NCBI GenBank assembly: GCA_016617855.1
Contig: JAECUM010001737.1
Coordinates: 62,001-126,000 of the forward strand
From: Megalonaias nervosa
Lineage: Eukaryota; Mollusca; Bivalvia; Unionida; Unionidae
Length of the DNA stretch: 64,000 bases
Direction of reading: 5' to 3'
The notes under the pieces were generated by a model that saw nothing but the letters and a program-made list of their open reading frames with translations, searched no databases and was not told the origin of the DNA. The position numbers and the translations under genes are program-made. Below, piece by piece: positions 1 through 13,485 of the stretch. The first letter of the stretch is position 1, and every line of letters begins with the position of its first letter.

Positions 1-168
1 TAACATCGGAACATTTAGGAAACATTATAAAGATCATTAAAGTTTCTTTAGGAAGCATTCGAGCAAAGACCCATATTCAGGAAATAGCAGAATTAAGACA
101 TTCTCTGCTTAGGGATACATCATCAGTTGGCGATGACTGCTTTCGCCACTTCATCAGCATACACATTC

Positions 169-324
169 TAGTAGTGTACTAACCGGGGGAACGGACGGGG
201 CACTTGCCCCGGGCGCCAGAGATCTTGGGGCTCCAAACCAAGGGCGTCAGAGATCTTGCGGCTCCAAAAACCCCTTCGGGCCTTCATCGTCGCCCTGGGC
301 GCAATTTACCCTTAGTACTCCACT

Positions 325-325
<1 letters not shown>
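169..325. mobile_element. GC-rich DNA-transposon-like relic
   Basis: This GC-rich island contains ggggcacttgccccgggc and two copies of cagagatcttg(g/c)ggctcc 32 bp apart. The right end cttagtactccactg and the left agtagtgtactaa are weakly inverted. The style recalls hAT ends, but no TSD is evident. Confidence 0.3.

Positions 326-328
<3 letters not shown>

Positions 329-371
<43 letters not shown>
329..371 (+). repeat. (GT)n microsatellite
   Basis: About 21 uninterrupted GT units. Confidence 0.97.
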
Positions 372-374
<3 letters not shown>

Positions 375-2601
375 CAGAATAGGTGACGTTTTAAGTACAG
401 AATCCGGGGATTATATACGGGTTTCTGAATTCAACCTAAGTTCAAACGCTTGCCGAATCACAAGCATGGAATGGAAAAGAGTTTGAAGCCCCAGGGTAAA
501 ATGTTTGCATAGTATGAACTCACTACAAACCCTTTATCATCGTTATTATGAATATCTGATCAATTCCAATAAAGATAACAATAATTTCAGATCGCCTGTT
601 TTAGAAATGTAAAATCACTAGGCTGAATCAGCACGTGCAATACCGATGTTTGAGCACAGCTGGGTCTGTCACAAATATGGGAACACAATTGCACTTTTGC
701 CCTAGACATAAAAAAAAAACATGCTTGAAAATCCATTATACACAATGCATGAACGTCCATAGTAATACGAAGACCCTTCATGAAGTATGTAATTGATTTT
801 CAAGTCTGATGACATTATTAATCTCTTGAAACATTTAGTTCAATTTTTTAAATGACATCGAAACACTATTATGACGTCTCAATCATTAAGCCTTTACTAT
901 ACAAGGTTGGCAAAAGCTGGCTATTATTCAACGAGTTTCATAAATTTAATATTAAATCTTGTTCCTTTTGAAATTCTTTTCAACACATAGGTTCTACTTC
1001 AGTGAAAATTATTTCGATAGAAAGAAGAACGAATAATTTCGTTCATTTTGACAGACGATGAACCTTTAATTGGTTTTGCGTAAAAATAGTTCCAAACAAA
1101 GCTGAACTAGTATTAACGTGTAAAATAGATTATAATTTTTACAAATTATAAATCAAAGAACTGGCATCCTTCCCAATAAACAGAACATTATACACAGACA
1201 AAATCATTTTTCAACACAGAATGTCCAATGAGTGTGATGTCACATTGTTTGATACAGTACGGGTTAGAGTACAGAAGACAATCCATATTTACCCTAAAAA
1301 GGCACTTTCAAAACTAAATATTACATTGTTGCGGTATTCATGTGAAAGGAGGATTACTGGAGGCAGAAACTCCCATATTTACTGTAATGTATTTATGACT
1401 GGATGTTTGCAAGATTTGATTTAGAGCAGTAGACTACAGAAGATGTAAATAAATTTCATTTTGAGTCGGAATTGCATCACATATATAAAGCAAAAATATG
1501 CTGCGGTTGGATAAGTTTTGTCACTTGGGAGACAGGTTTATGTCCACATTCTTCTGTGAACAGAAATGAGTTTATTTACGTCTGTAAGTTAACATTTAAA
1601 CCACGTTTGTATATAGGGTGGATTCCATGTTACAGGTATACCGCCCCCATCCACCCCAAACCAACACACCCGCTATCAACTGAGCAATACCCTTAGTTTT
1701 GCTTCTTGTTGTCGTTCTTGGCTTGGGGTTTTAGCCATTTTTAAGACTTAAGAAGCCCCTGTGGGGTAATTGGCCATATTCAGACAGACGAGACCATTTT
1801 TCTCCAATTCCCTTTCGTGACTCGAATCAAAAACGTTCATTATAAACAAAAATTTTCAGAAGGCGGGATTAAAAACGTTTTCCCACTATCGTAGCCAATC
1901 AATAAAGAGAATAATGCACACTAATTTCATGGGCTTATTTGGACCAATCAGAATCACATAAAGTGATGTGTAACATGTTGTGATATCAAACGTATGAAAC
2001 TGAACATACTATAGGAAAACTGTACCGACTTTGTGATAAAAATATGATATTGGTGTAATAACCTAAAGAAGGCAGTAGTGATGTGATGAATTATGTGTGG
2101 GTATCTTACGGAACACCAGTCGATTCGATGTTCATTAAAATAACAAAGCAAGATCTATTGTGGGAGATCAAAATCAGGATCGAATGGAAAAGAGAGTGGA
2201 ATTATACGTAATCAAATACAAGAAATTGAAATCTTTTCATGGAAGATAGAATGACATTTTAAGCAAATTGAATTGAAAGTGAATGGGAGTGATGAACTGA
2301 GTTTGAATAATCACGATAGACCGAAGTGATTAAGTCGAGATCAGTGGGACAGGCTAATAGAAGTAATCGTAAATGAGCTGGAGTATCGAAATTGAAATAT
2401 AATTGAATCTGAAATAAAATTATCGAAATAGGATTGTTTAAATCAAGCTCGAGCGGAAGATAGCGACCATGAGTAGCAGTAATCAAATTGGAGTGCTAGA
2501 AATTGATTTAGATTTCTAAATATCATGGAACCGAAAAGTTTATTACTTCACCCATTTTTAATAGTTTGTCGTACTATATATCAATCTGTTTTTTTTCCCA
2601 G
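372..2601. other. No gene seen
   Basis: AT-rich sequence with only short frames lacking splice context or recognisable residues. Nothing assigned before the exon at 2602. Confidence 0.5.
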
Positions 2602-2737
2602 GTATGGTGTTCATGCTGGAGTTTTTCAACTACCATCGGGGTGTAAGATGAGACTTCACGAGGACGGTTGCAATGGACACGCGGTGAGAACTGATAACGA
2701 AACACAACCTTGCGACGTCCCTTTTGTGATAGGCTAA
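2602..2737 (+). CDS. Candidate terminal exon, cysteine-containing TSP1-like end; gene unknown
   Basis: A strong acceptor (polypyrimidine run then cccag at 2597-2601) opens a frame in phase 2 that runs to TAA at 2735-2737. The 44-residue segment begins YGVHAGVFQLPSGCK and contains GCNGHAVRTDNETQPCD. The spacing of Cys, Gly, Val and TQPC recalls the C-terminal half of a thrombospondin type-1 repeat, but the usual last cysteine is missing. AATAAA follows at 2842. No upstream exon was found in 1-2600, so the rest of the gene would lie outside the window or behind a long intron. Function is not assigned; this could also be chance. Confidence 0.35.
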
Positions 2738-2841
2738 AGTTCCATGAGGAAAGAGTATCGAAACTATGGCAACATCCTTGAATTACCATATGGCACTAAA
2801 TGCAATTCTTGGTATGCCTGTGCTGTTTGTTTTTGTTTTTA

Positions 2842-2847
2842 AATAAA
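2842..2847 (+). terminator. AATAAA after the candidate exon at 2602
   Basis: A poly(A) signal about 105 bp past the stop of the candidate terminal exon supports its reading as a gene end, although AATAAA is common in AT-rich DNA. Confidence 0.3.
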
Positions 2848-4499
2848 AGTTACCTAACTATATGTTTGTTACTTATTTCATTGCACGTACTTGTAATTTT
2901 AGAAGAACAAATGTGTCATCCATTTCTTTCAAAATACTCAAAATGAGAATCTTGTTTCTCACCACAGTATGCAAAAACTGCTACTTCCTCTTTAAAATTC
3001 CTGGTCAGGATAAACACATTTGTAGACTTTTTTCCCCACAAAGTTGTTGATTTTTGACAGAGTTTACATATTCACCGTGAAGTCGGCAAGTTTGCAGATT
3101 TATATTTTATTTTTAAAGTTGCGAATTTGTAACTATTTTTACTCCCCCCCCCCCCGACACGTGTAAACACACATATTTTTCAACTCTTTACGCCAACAAA
3201 AAGAAAAATTACCATTTTGAAACATAGTTTTACCTCAGCCGAATTTCCTCTGTTCAGGACATCAATTCAATTTCTAGCATTGGATTTTTTTCTGTTCATT
3301 TCCAAAACAAAGTAATGAACGTAAATCATGTGTGGAAAAGAACAAAAAAATGTGACAAAGTGTTTGATGTTAGGGATTTTAAAGAACTTAGATACGTTAT
3401 TAGCCTAAACATTCGTTATCACTTTCAGACAGCTATCTTTCTAATCCATAATATTTCTACAAATTATCTATTTTAGTCTGGTACACATGTTATCTTCTGA
3501 ATTTGTATCTAAGGTATAATACTAAAGATTGTTTACTTCCGATCTCGCGTCACTGCTCATACGGGATATTTGCCAATACGTAATATAAGGATCATATAGT
3601 ATCGGCCTGCCCTGACTAGATAGACACGAAAGCCGTCGAAGAGGGTCGATTGGCCCGCGCTAAAATGACCAGTGTGAGCCTCGAGGGGAGACCCAAACTG
3701 CGCCTCGGATTAAGCTGTCACTTGGAACGTCAATGATTTTATCTACACACGATTTATACGAATCACGCTCTGTCGAGGAAATGGACATAAATAGGTATAC
3801 ACTGATTTCACTGCATGTCAGAAATTGACAGAAAGGTATATACTGATTGACTGAGTTCCGATAATTGTCTTGAAATTTTATAGAAATATGTACATACTAG
3901 GTAAATGAGTTTCGATACATGTCATGTAAATGGACAGAAATATGTAAATACTAAATAACTGAGTTCCAATACATGTCTTGTAAATGCAATGTAATAGCCA
4001 AATAACAAAATTTCCAAGACAGAAAAATTTATTTTTATATTATTTTCACACTGCCTTCTAGAAATAGTAGAAAATCACATAATTGCCTAAAGTATGGTTC
4101 AACACGGTAAAGTGTGTCCTCTTCTAGCGACCATAAAATAAAAATACTTCACCAAATTAAAAGGATGCCAACACGAGAACTCAATTATAATTAGCATGTG
4201 AATGAATGTTACAAGAATGACTTTTAGCAGACGACAGTTTGTGCAACAGAAACTTCAATTCAAATAGGCTATATATCTATATACTGCCATGTAACTTTGG
4301 CTAATTATTTTCTGCAGGATATTATGAGTATGGCTGTTATTAATTTTAATTGATTGTAAAGTTTTAAGTTACAGTATAACTTTAATTGGGTGATTTTTTT
4401 TCCTCTGAAAACTGAAAGGAACACCTACTCAACTTTAGAATAACTGATTTGTATTTGAATTACAGAAGATCTAATTACAGGTGGCTGTACACACACACA

Positions 4500-4501
<2 letters not shown>

Positions 4502-4586
<85 letters not shown>
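4502..4586. repeat. (TA)n microsatellite, about 85 bp
   Basis: Long pure TA run; frames crossing it are artefacts of the repeat. Confidence 0.97.
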
Positions 4587-4588
<2 letters not shown>

Positions 4589-6847
4589 AGAAATACCCAT
4601 CATACACTCTTATTGTTAAAAGATTGAATTCTTCATAAGGATAAACATATTATATTACTAAACAAAGAAAGGAAATGAAAAGGAAATAAAAAACAGAAAC
4701 AAATAATGGTTTGGGAATAACAAACCTTGTACTAATTGATGAAGCGAATAGATATTGATCGATCCATCGATCGATCGAGAACTAGGCATGTTAATCCAGA
4801 TTAAAACTAAAATTAACAGTACGAGTTTTGTGTTTTAGTATTATTTATGGTGGCTATGAGAACATTAAAAATTGCAAGAAAACATTGCAAAACCAGCCAT
4901 AATTAAAGAATTTTCATAAAGCTGGACTTGCAAGACTTTAACAAGAATTAATGGCCGCTTATTTGGTTTTCTTTTACAAAACGCAATAACGACACAAAGC
5001 TACAGTGTACTGAACCGGAAAGTCTCTATAGAAGTGATTTACATAAATCATGTGCTTAAGACGAAAGAAACAATGTCAGCATCAAGAGATAGGGACTATT
5101 TGTATGCATGTTTTGACGGGGTAAAAATATACTCAAAGCTAAATGTATTGGGGGTAAAAGTGTACTCAAAGCTAATAAATTGAAGAATAACATTCAAGAA
5201 GATAAAACTGTCAAGAAATGTATACTTCAGTGTTTTTACAAAAGATGCAGATTTCCAATTTCATTTAATGATGATCACAAGGAAATAAACAGCATCAACC
5301 CTGATAACAAGATGGTTAATCAGTAGAGTATGAGTAAGATATAAATGTACGAATTTGATGCGGATAAATACACATTTGTAGTTTGCTAAATTTACACAAC
5401 AGAAGATTTACAAGATTAATCTACGATGATTCAACAAACTAGAAATAGAATTTATGTAGAACAAAGCTGAATTTAAAGCAACACATTATGACTCGGAAAA
5501 TGAAGTAGCTGTTTTGGAATCAAGGATAGTAGTGGTATGATTTGACCTCAATGTGAAACTGTTCAAACGTTTGACAGCTTTGTTTCTTTTAAGTGATCTT
5601 TACTTGGCTTGCAAATAAACTCACAGACAGATTATTATGCAGAAAGTATTGTCGGTATGATTTAAGACCGTTTTCAATTAATGACTTTAATTAATTAATT
5701 TAGAGTTTACAAAGCAAGGTAAAGAATAGTATTTAAGAAATCTTTACTATGATCCTGAAAGTCTAATTTTTCCCGCACTAATAATAATCCATCATAGGAA
5801 CAAATTAAACGTGACAAAATAAATACAATACACTGAATTGAAATGATGGTTAACTGAACAAGCCACCTACACACTACACAAATAAGCGAGAAACAGATTT
5901 CTAACAAAAATGTGTTTGGTAGTCTTTTGGATGACCAGTGGCAATCAGACATTGTAGGCATGCAATCATATAAATATATAGCAATAGACATAATATATTT
6001 TGACAGCGGAATGGATTATAAATATATTTCAGCTGAAACAATGAAGACATGAGAGGAAAATGACATATATAGTGTGTGTAGAGAAATATCAGAAGAGCAA
6101 GAAAATGACAAGATACAATATGATGAAGGAAAAGAGGAGTATTATAATAATAATGTTGAGGATTTGTCGGAAAAAGGAGAAAGAAGCAAGTTAAACTTTC
6201 TTGGACAGAGAGAAAAAGAAAACAACAGAATGATCGTCTATTGTGCAAATGTTGAACAGAACCTTCAAGACTATAATGTAAAAACAATTCAGTAAAAATG
6301 AATCCAGAAGATTAATTGACGGCTTAAAAAAAGCTAATTGATGGTATCAATAACATTCATAAAAGATCAATAGTCATGCCTATGGCTGACGCAGACAAAG
6401 AAGAAAACCCATCACAAGTATGTATTTAATTGATTCCCTCACCTGCCAACTGATACATTGTGTACACCTGCATTTAGGCACAAAATGTACCAGCTTCCAA
6501 ACAGACAAATAAGTTTAGGCGATTCGGTGTTTTCAAATTAGAAGACGTGAACAGACTGGATAGAGAGAACATGCTTGACAAATAAGAATTATATCTGTAC
6601 GACAAAAAGATAATACATATAAAGTTGACACAAATCTCTAAGACCAGAAATATTAAAAGCGAAAAGAAAGAACAAACAAGGCATCACGTGTAAATAACGA
6701 AGTGGTATACACGAAAACCTGACAAAGTGACGACAACAGAGATAATGTCCTAGGAGGGTGACAAATGAAAGTATGAAAGAAAATTGTAGAGAAGAATATT
6801 TAAAAAATGAAGTTGACCCAAGATACATCAAAAAAAGGTTGAACATT

Positions 6848-6850
<3 letters not shown>

Positions 6851-6884
<34 letters not shown>
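6851..6884. repeat. (AC)n microsatellite
   Basis: About 17 AC units. Confidence 0.97.
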
Positions 6885-6889
<5 letters not shown>

Positions 6890-9668
6890 AAGAAAACGAG
6901 ACAATGTAAAAGACTACAAACTAGGTTTGGAATGAAATATTATTTTCCATACATGTTGATGCAATCACAATGATATTTTTAACTTCTGTCATGTCTTATT
7001 CAAAGAAATTGCAACAATTACAGCATAAATTATGCATTTTGTCCTGGACAGAGCTTTTACTGTATGCAATTTTAACATATCTATAAAGCGTTTCTGTTAC
7101 ACAGAATTCCACCATATTTTACCCAGATCAGTCGATACTGGAGGAGTTTTTCTTCAGATGGATGATCTGTGTATGAAAATGCATATGATTTATTGGCACA
7201 TCAGCACAATCCTGGCTATATAGTGCCATGTAAGTTTAGGTAAATAATAATGACCTACAAACCACAAGGATAAAGGAAAATCAAATGCAGCTTGCACATG
7301 GTGTAGATATATAGATTGGAGATCAATTGTTTTGTCAGAACTTCTTTTGACATCAGATAGTAATTGAAATTTAACAATAAAAAGATGATTAGTACAATTA
7401 ATGTTCTTTGAAACACACTCATGTCAGAAACCGTATAAATGCTCAAATTTTGAGCGAACGAGAATACGACTCAGATGGAAACATTACAATACGATTTCAA
7501 CAATATATTTCAGTATCAGATGTTAGAATAAACTCTGTAGGTGGTGATGGTATGTATTTCTTACCTAAAAATAATGTGATGAAAACTGGAACTTTATTCT
7601 TTTAAACATATTTTATTTGCTAAATTATAATAAGCCCTTCCCCGTGTAAAAACATAGTGGTACAAACTGATTAAACATGGCAAACAAACAATAGTGTTTA
7701 CAAACTTCAGAAATAATAGTATTTAGTATGTAATACACCTGCATCCGCAATCATTTGGTCATTGTGCTGTCTGAGCACAAACTACTACTACTACTACTAC
7801 TACTAATCCATTTATATCTAAAATTTAGGTAAAGAACATCGGCTAAAATATCTTGGATCCCTAATGTATGTTTGAAACAAAACTTAAAAAATATTCAAAT
7901 ATTAATCAGTTTCGAGTTCAAGTGAAAGAATGGAAAAATGTTTGCAATGACAGGAAAGAATATTTTGTTAAGGCAAAGATTCAGATTTTGCTTTGAACTG
8001 TGTATCGAGTGAAAATGAAAATACAGTGACATACACTTTCTGCTTACACTCTCGTTTTAAGTTAGTTACATTTTTTTCTGATCCTATTTTGAATAATAGA
8101 ATATTTGCTGTCACTAGAAAGATCATGAAAGAAAGGATACTGTTTCTGGGGTAATATATTTTTTTAATGTTAAGAAATCGCTTTCCGTTCTGGCATTTTC
8201 AGGTAGGGTATTCCATATAAGAATAGAAAAATTAAGGAAATGATTATTGTATTATTTAAAGTCTGTTGTTTAATGCCGAACCCGGGCTACAAGTGAAATC
8301 ATATCAACCGGTACGGTAGCAGATGTCACCTCATGAATAATAAATAAATTCTGGAATTCCCCGTAATGTCAAGCAAGAATATCAAATTTCCTTAGGAACT
8401 AACCATTGCAACTTGACTATATTTATGTAACATAGCTTGAGACATTATAGAATAGATGAAATGAGTACAATGTCACCCGATGCTTTACTTCCCTCTGCTC
8501 CTAACGCCGGACAAGATAACAGTGAATCTCTCCATCACCCTTACCTTGTGCTATTTACAGCAAAATCATGTGACCAAAAAGCCAGTTAGATTGCTGGCTA
8601 AATTATACATGATACAAGGTAATTTCATTACACTATTGTGACTAACACGTACAATATGCACAAAATGATCGCACAAGGTTACAATTGATAAAGAATCCGT
8701 TTATCGCATGGTATCAAAACATCGTAAATCCCAATGCACAATGCAGATAACAGAATTCACTTGCTAAAACGCTGAAAGACGTGTCCTAAATAAGTACATT
8801 ATACATATTGCCATACATAAAGCACACCTTTTATCTAGGACACGATGCATAGTAATTACATTGTAAATTTAATAGGTAGCTCATTGTAGTAAATTGAATC
8901 CCATATAGTCTTAAAAGTTATATCACAAGTCCAAAAGTATAGAGTATTCCGAATGAATTCAAAATTTGTCACTGCTGATTATCAATACCCTGAAATAGGG
9001 TTGATGTGCTATTAGTCTTCATGTATCACAATGATATAATCCTAACTGGCTCTCAATGAATTCACAATAATTCCGAAATAGTGATTTAGTTTCGAAATTA
9101 TTAGTGAGCACTTTGTAACTCCAATAAATAACTTAAACAATTTAAGTCCTCTCATATTAAATTTGAACACTACTTAAAGCCTAATTCCACTTTAAATGTT
9201 AAAGCAAGAATAAATAATGTCTGTTTAATTCTACCTTATATAAATAAATAGGACACAATATGAGGACTAGGATGAGGGTCAAAAGTCCATTTCTAGAACA
9301 TTCTAAGTTGTCAACAATATAAAACTTTAGTAAATAACATGACAAATAGCAGGTGCACCAGTAATTCCCGAGGGGAAAACTAACGTTCTAAATTCAACTC
9401 CAAGTAACTAACTCCATTCAACAGTTCCTCCTGTTACCACTTAAACATATTTTTTTTTTTTTTTTACAAACTTTGCTGTGGTTAAACAATCAATTCTCGC
9501 CATCATGTTTATAGTTTTATAAAGCGTAACAATTGTCCCACCTCTCTTTGGGAACAGTTGTTTTAACATTTTGTCTAATGGTAACTTTTCTTTAACATGG
9601 AGATTTATGTTGTTGATATTTTCTCTAAAGATATTTTCTAAATGTTTTAGATGTCTAATTTTTAATGT

Positions 9669-9725
9669 ATTTTTTTTTATTTATTTATTTATTTTTTTTT
9701 ATTTATTTATTTTTTTTTTTTTTTT
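9669..9725. repeat. T-rich low-complexity tract
   Basis: Poly(T) with interspersed ATTTATTT units. Confidence 0.9.
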
Positions 9726-9974
9726 GCTTTAGTGCTTTGGCACAGTTTCCGTAATATAGCTTTATTTAGTTGCATTTGCTTGTTTATTGATGTCTTTCTT
9801 AATATCTTCTATCGATCATGCATTTCAATGTCTGTTTTGTTTCTATTTTCCATTACACTGCTTTTAGCTGAGTGGTAACTTTACGAATGAGGTATCCAAA
9901 GCTGACCGAATAGACAGAAGAAACAGAATGCATGTTGTCAGCAATATCAGTAATCAAGTTTTCCAATTTCTAGG

Positions 9975-10082
9975 ACCGTGATATTGTACCACGGAAGCCG
10001 CGCGAAAAGTTGACCCGGGCGTGTATCGAACCCGCGACCCTTGGAGTGTGAGTCTACCGACTGATCTACCGTGGCTCCCTAA
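9975..10082 (-). mobile_element. tRNA-like fragment, probably SINE head
   Basis: On the minus strand GGGAGCCACGGTAGATCAGT, CGGTAGACTC and CGCGGGTTCGATACACGC form A- and B-box-like blocks in a GC-rich island. The T stem has a mismatch and the 3' acceptor strand does not follow it at tRNA distance, so a working tRNA is unlikely. CpG content is far above the surroundings, suggesting a young copy. Confidence 0.5.
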
Positions 10083-10394
10083 CGTATGATGTAACCGTAA
10101 TGAATGGTACACCTCTTCAAGATACTGATTGTAATTACACCTATGTTGTTAATAACGGTGTCAGTGTTGTTAATTATATGGCTGGGAAAATCAACTGAAT
10201 TATTCTCATTTTTCTTACACTTCGACAATATCATAAAAGAAATTGATTATCACTGTAATTTAGCAGATATTGAGAATCCTTGTTGCATAGATAATTACAT
10301 TTAACATTTCTAATAGTTATGATATTTATAGTGCGCACAGTCCTACTTAAATTTTTACCAATATCCTTGTAATTACACATGCTGAAACGTCACG

Positions 10395-13300
10395 GGACAT
10401 TCTTAACAGCGACTTATTTGAAAGTGAAGTTCAAGAAGTAATTTGCAAGCTAATGGCTGGTAAATCTTCGTAGGTTTGATTTCTTCGGAATCAATGTTTT
10501 CAAGCACACCTCATCGTATATAGTACCCATGTTTTATTTAACAGCTTGCATTGTAGATAGAAAGTATTATATGTCCCCTGTGTCAGCAATGTTCAATAAT
10601 CAACTCAAATAACTTTCGGCATTAGGGGTCCCTTCTATGATGACAAGTCTGAGAGGGACAACATCAATAACGGAAATAACTTTAGTGGTATATTTCTGAC
10701 TAATGCAATATGTAAAATCATTAAAACAATATTGAATGAACCCATACAATATATGCTGACGAAAAGAAACTGATCGATGCTTTACAAACTGGATTTAGTT
10801 TTTTCGGAACACTCTGGTATTCATCAAGAGCGGACTGGGGAAGCTCTAGCAGACACCTTCCCCCACTCTCCCATCCCATATAAACACTCCCCCCCCCACC
10901 ACAAAAGAGACAGTTAGCGCGAAAGAACCTAAACGGTTCTTGCAGTAAGTTTTCTTTACCTTTTAATCGTTACAATTATGCTTTGAGAACAATTAAAATA
11001 CAGGAGCTTCCGTGGGACACAACCCTTAGGTCAGAGGTATAATAGTACATTTCAGGGACAGGATAGGTTTTATTGTTTAGTCATCGACTTCTCTAAATCA
11101 TTAGATACTATACCTCATGATAACTTCAGGGTTTCTCACTCTCTCTCTCTAAGTGAGGTATAGAAGGCAAATTCTTAAACATTTTAATAAATGTATAAAC
11201 TTTAAATCTTGTGCACGAGTGGTCTGAAAGAATACTATGGCTGTTCAATGGGTACCAGTCAGGACACTGTTAAGAGCCCTTTGTTATTTTTACTGTCTGT
11301 GTATAACTAGAGCGATTTTCTCGGGTCAAGATAAAATATGGAATATTTATATCAAATGATAAATCAGTTCCATTGCTATTTTACATGTCAATGACATGGC
11401 AAATGGCGCAGGAACAGCAATACGTTTTAAGGAAGAAATTAGTATTGTGAAAACTTTGTGATAATCTGTGTAAAGATGATAATTGTAATAACAAACAGTG
11501 AACATTGAGCTAATGGAATGTATGTTAAGCTGTATAAAGACGATTATTGTAATAACAAACAGTGAACACTGAGCTAATGGAATGTATGCTAAGCTGTATA
11601 AAGACGATTATTGTAATAACAAACAGTGAACACTGAGCTAATGGAATGTATGCTAAGCTGTATAAAGACGATTATTGTAATAACAAACAGTGAACATTGA
11701 GCTAATGGAATGTATGCTAAGCTGTATAAAGACGATTATTGTAATAACAAACAGTGAACACTGAGCTAATGGAATGTATGCTAAGCTGTATAAAGACGAT
11801 TATTGTAATAACAAACAGTGAACACTGAGCTAATGGAATGTATGCTAAGCTGTATAAAGACGATTATTGTAATAACAAACAGTGAACACTGAGCTAATGG
11901 AATGTATGCTAAGCTGTATAAAGACGATTATTGTAATAACAAACAGTACCCATTGAGCTGATGGAATGCATGTTAACCTGTATAAAAACGATCATTGCAT
12001 TAACAAAGAGTGCCCAATGAGCTAATGGAATGTATGTTAACCTGTATAGCTAATCGAATGTATGCTAACCTGTATAGAAAACGATTATTGTAATAACAGA
12101 CAGTGCCCATTCAGCTAATGGAATGCATGTTAACCGCTATAAAAAGATTATTGTAATAACAAAGAGTGCCCATTGAGCTAATGGAATGTATGTTAACCTG
12201 TATGAAAACGAGTATTGTATTAACAAACAGTATTCATCGAGCTAATGGAATGTATGTTAAAATGCTTAAAATCAATTATTGTAATAACAAACCATGCCCA
12301 TTGAGAAATTATGAGAAATGGTTTTAGAAAAATAATCAAACTGGAGCTGTATCGGTGCATAAGTACACGGTGCTTGTGTTTACTCCAAAGTTAATATGGT
12401 CTAATGCAAAGAAAATAAGTGTGTCATAGGCACATAAGTCTGTAATATCAGTAATAAGTTATGAAAGTATATTTGGATATTTAAATCTTAGTGACGCTTT
12501 TAAAATGTTTGATCTTATGATAAACCAGTTCTTTGTTATGCCTCTAAAACTTGCAGATATGAGCATTCGAATGCGATTGGAAAAGTACATGTGAGATTGG
12601 GTATAAGGTTCTTGAATGCATTTCATTCTGTCAGTGACCTATTAGTATTGAGTAAATGTGGAAGATCATTTTTATTTTTTACTTACCGTTTACAATCTAT
12701 TTTATTATGTAAACTTTTGTAAATGAAGAACCATCCAACCAATTGCTATACAGTGTTAACGGAACAAGATGACTATGGCAGAATAACATAGACTACTACA
12801 GTGAAGAACATTTTGTTTGAGTATGGTTCGGGTATGTGTGGATATTTTGATGACATGAACCTTTTTGGGGAAGAAGTTTTCCAAACACTGAAGGAGTGCA
12901 TTTTGAAGTCATAGCATAGAAATCTAGCACAATCTACAAACTATGATGAATATAGTCAATATAAGTGAAACTTAAGTGTTGAAAATCTATACTGATAGAT
13001 CTGTCGTATTACTTATGAACAGCTACAGCTGGATATTATGTGTTTCAGATACGAGTTGAAGACTGAGACTGGAAGGCATGTAGATATATCACGAGATATA
13101 TGTTATTGTGAACGTTGTTTTGAGAATGGGTATTTGTTGGCTGAAGATGAATTTCACCCTTTGGTGATTCCTTCACAATATTCTGACGTGAGAGGGATAT
13201 ATTTACAGCATTCCATGGTATAATCAGACAAGTAAAGAGAAATTCTATAAAATTTTGTCAAGCAATATAGTCTATTTCTTATTCATTGTGTCAAGCAAAA

Positions 13301-13485
13301 TGTCATTCATTTTATCGAAATTGGTTCACCACATTTTTCAAAGAATTGATCAGACCTAGGATAATACTGTTATGAAATGTATTGAATGGTACAATTGGTC
13401 ATATGATTCCATGCAATTTTGTAAATACTATTGCACGATTGGACACAGGCCTGGTTTACCTGAATAAAGAAGTCTAATCGAAAAT
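10395..13485 (+). mobile_element. Decayed non-LTR retrotransposon (LINE) with RT and C-terminal domain relics
   Basis: Broken frames read in LINE order. First comes the linker before RT (DILNSDLFESEVQEVICKL and MAGKSS, 10396-10480). Next are RT palm segments (FSGIFLTNAICKIIKTILNE at about 10680-10740, FYCLVIDFSKSLDTIPHD at 11070-11125) and GTSQDTVKSPLLFLL at about 11250-11300. After the tandem array follow LRNYEKWF and YTVLVFTPKLIWSNAKK (12305-12415), then DAFKMFDLMI with EHSNAIGKVHVRLG (12490-12605), LFEYGFGYVW (12810-12845) and a Cys/His end CFRYELKTETGRHVD with YCERC (13038-13220). AATAAA at 13464 may mark the 3' end. Many stops and shifts show it is dead. The clade is left open (RTE, CR1 or Jockey type). 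Confidence 0.8.
11466..12305 (+). repeat. 64-bp minisatellite, about 13 units, inside the LINE
   Basis: The motif gagctaatggaatgtatg recurs at 11507, 11571, 11635, 11699, 11763, 11827, 11891, 11955 and 12019 at exact 64-bp spacing. After a 29-bp partial duplication it recurs near 12112, 12175 and 12239. The first seven units are nearly identical; the rest diverge. The array lies between the RT palm relic and the LRNYEKWF segment, and each unit carries the LINE-like stretch acgattattgtaataac. Confidence 0.95.

Larger units (their letters stand above)
2860..9974. other. Gene-poor AT-rich stretch with microsatellites
   Basis: No coding exon is supported. It holds poly(C) at 3143-3155, (TA)n, (AC)n, (CTA)n at 7781-7805 and T-rich tracts near 9449-9471 and 9669-9725. 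A GC-richer patch at 3600-3720 is unexplained. Confidence 0.5.

Noticed and set aside
4425..4607. Open frame with a long (YI)n run
   Set aside because: Pure translation of a (TA)n microsatellite; the same applies to frames over 33979-34004 and 51214-51256.
6074..6295. Charged, Glu/Lys-rich 73-codon frame
   Set aside because: AT-rich, purine-skewed sequence easily gives such frames; no splice sites or conserved residues support it.
9067..9103. Small inverted repeat aataattccgaaa / tttcgaaattatt
   Set aside because: 13-bp arms with a mismatch are expected by chance in long AT-rich DNA.
9975..10082. Functional tRNA gene on the minus strand
   Set aside because: A and B boxes are present, but the T stem is mismatched and the acceptor strands are not at tRNA spacing.
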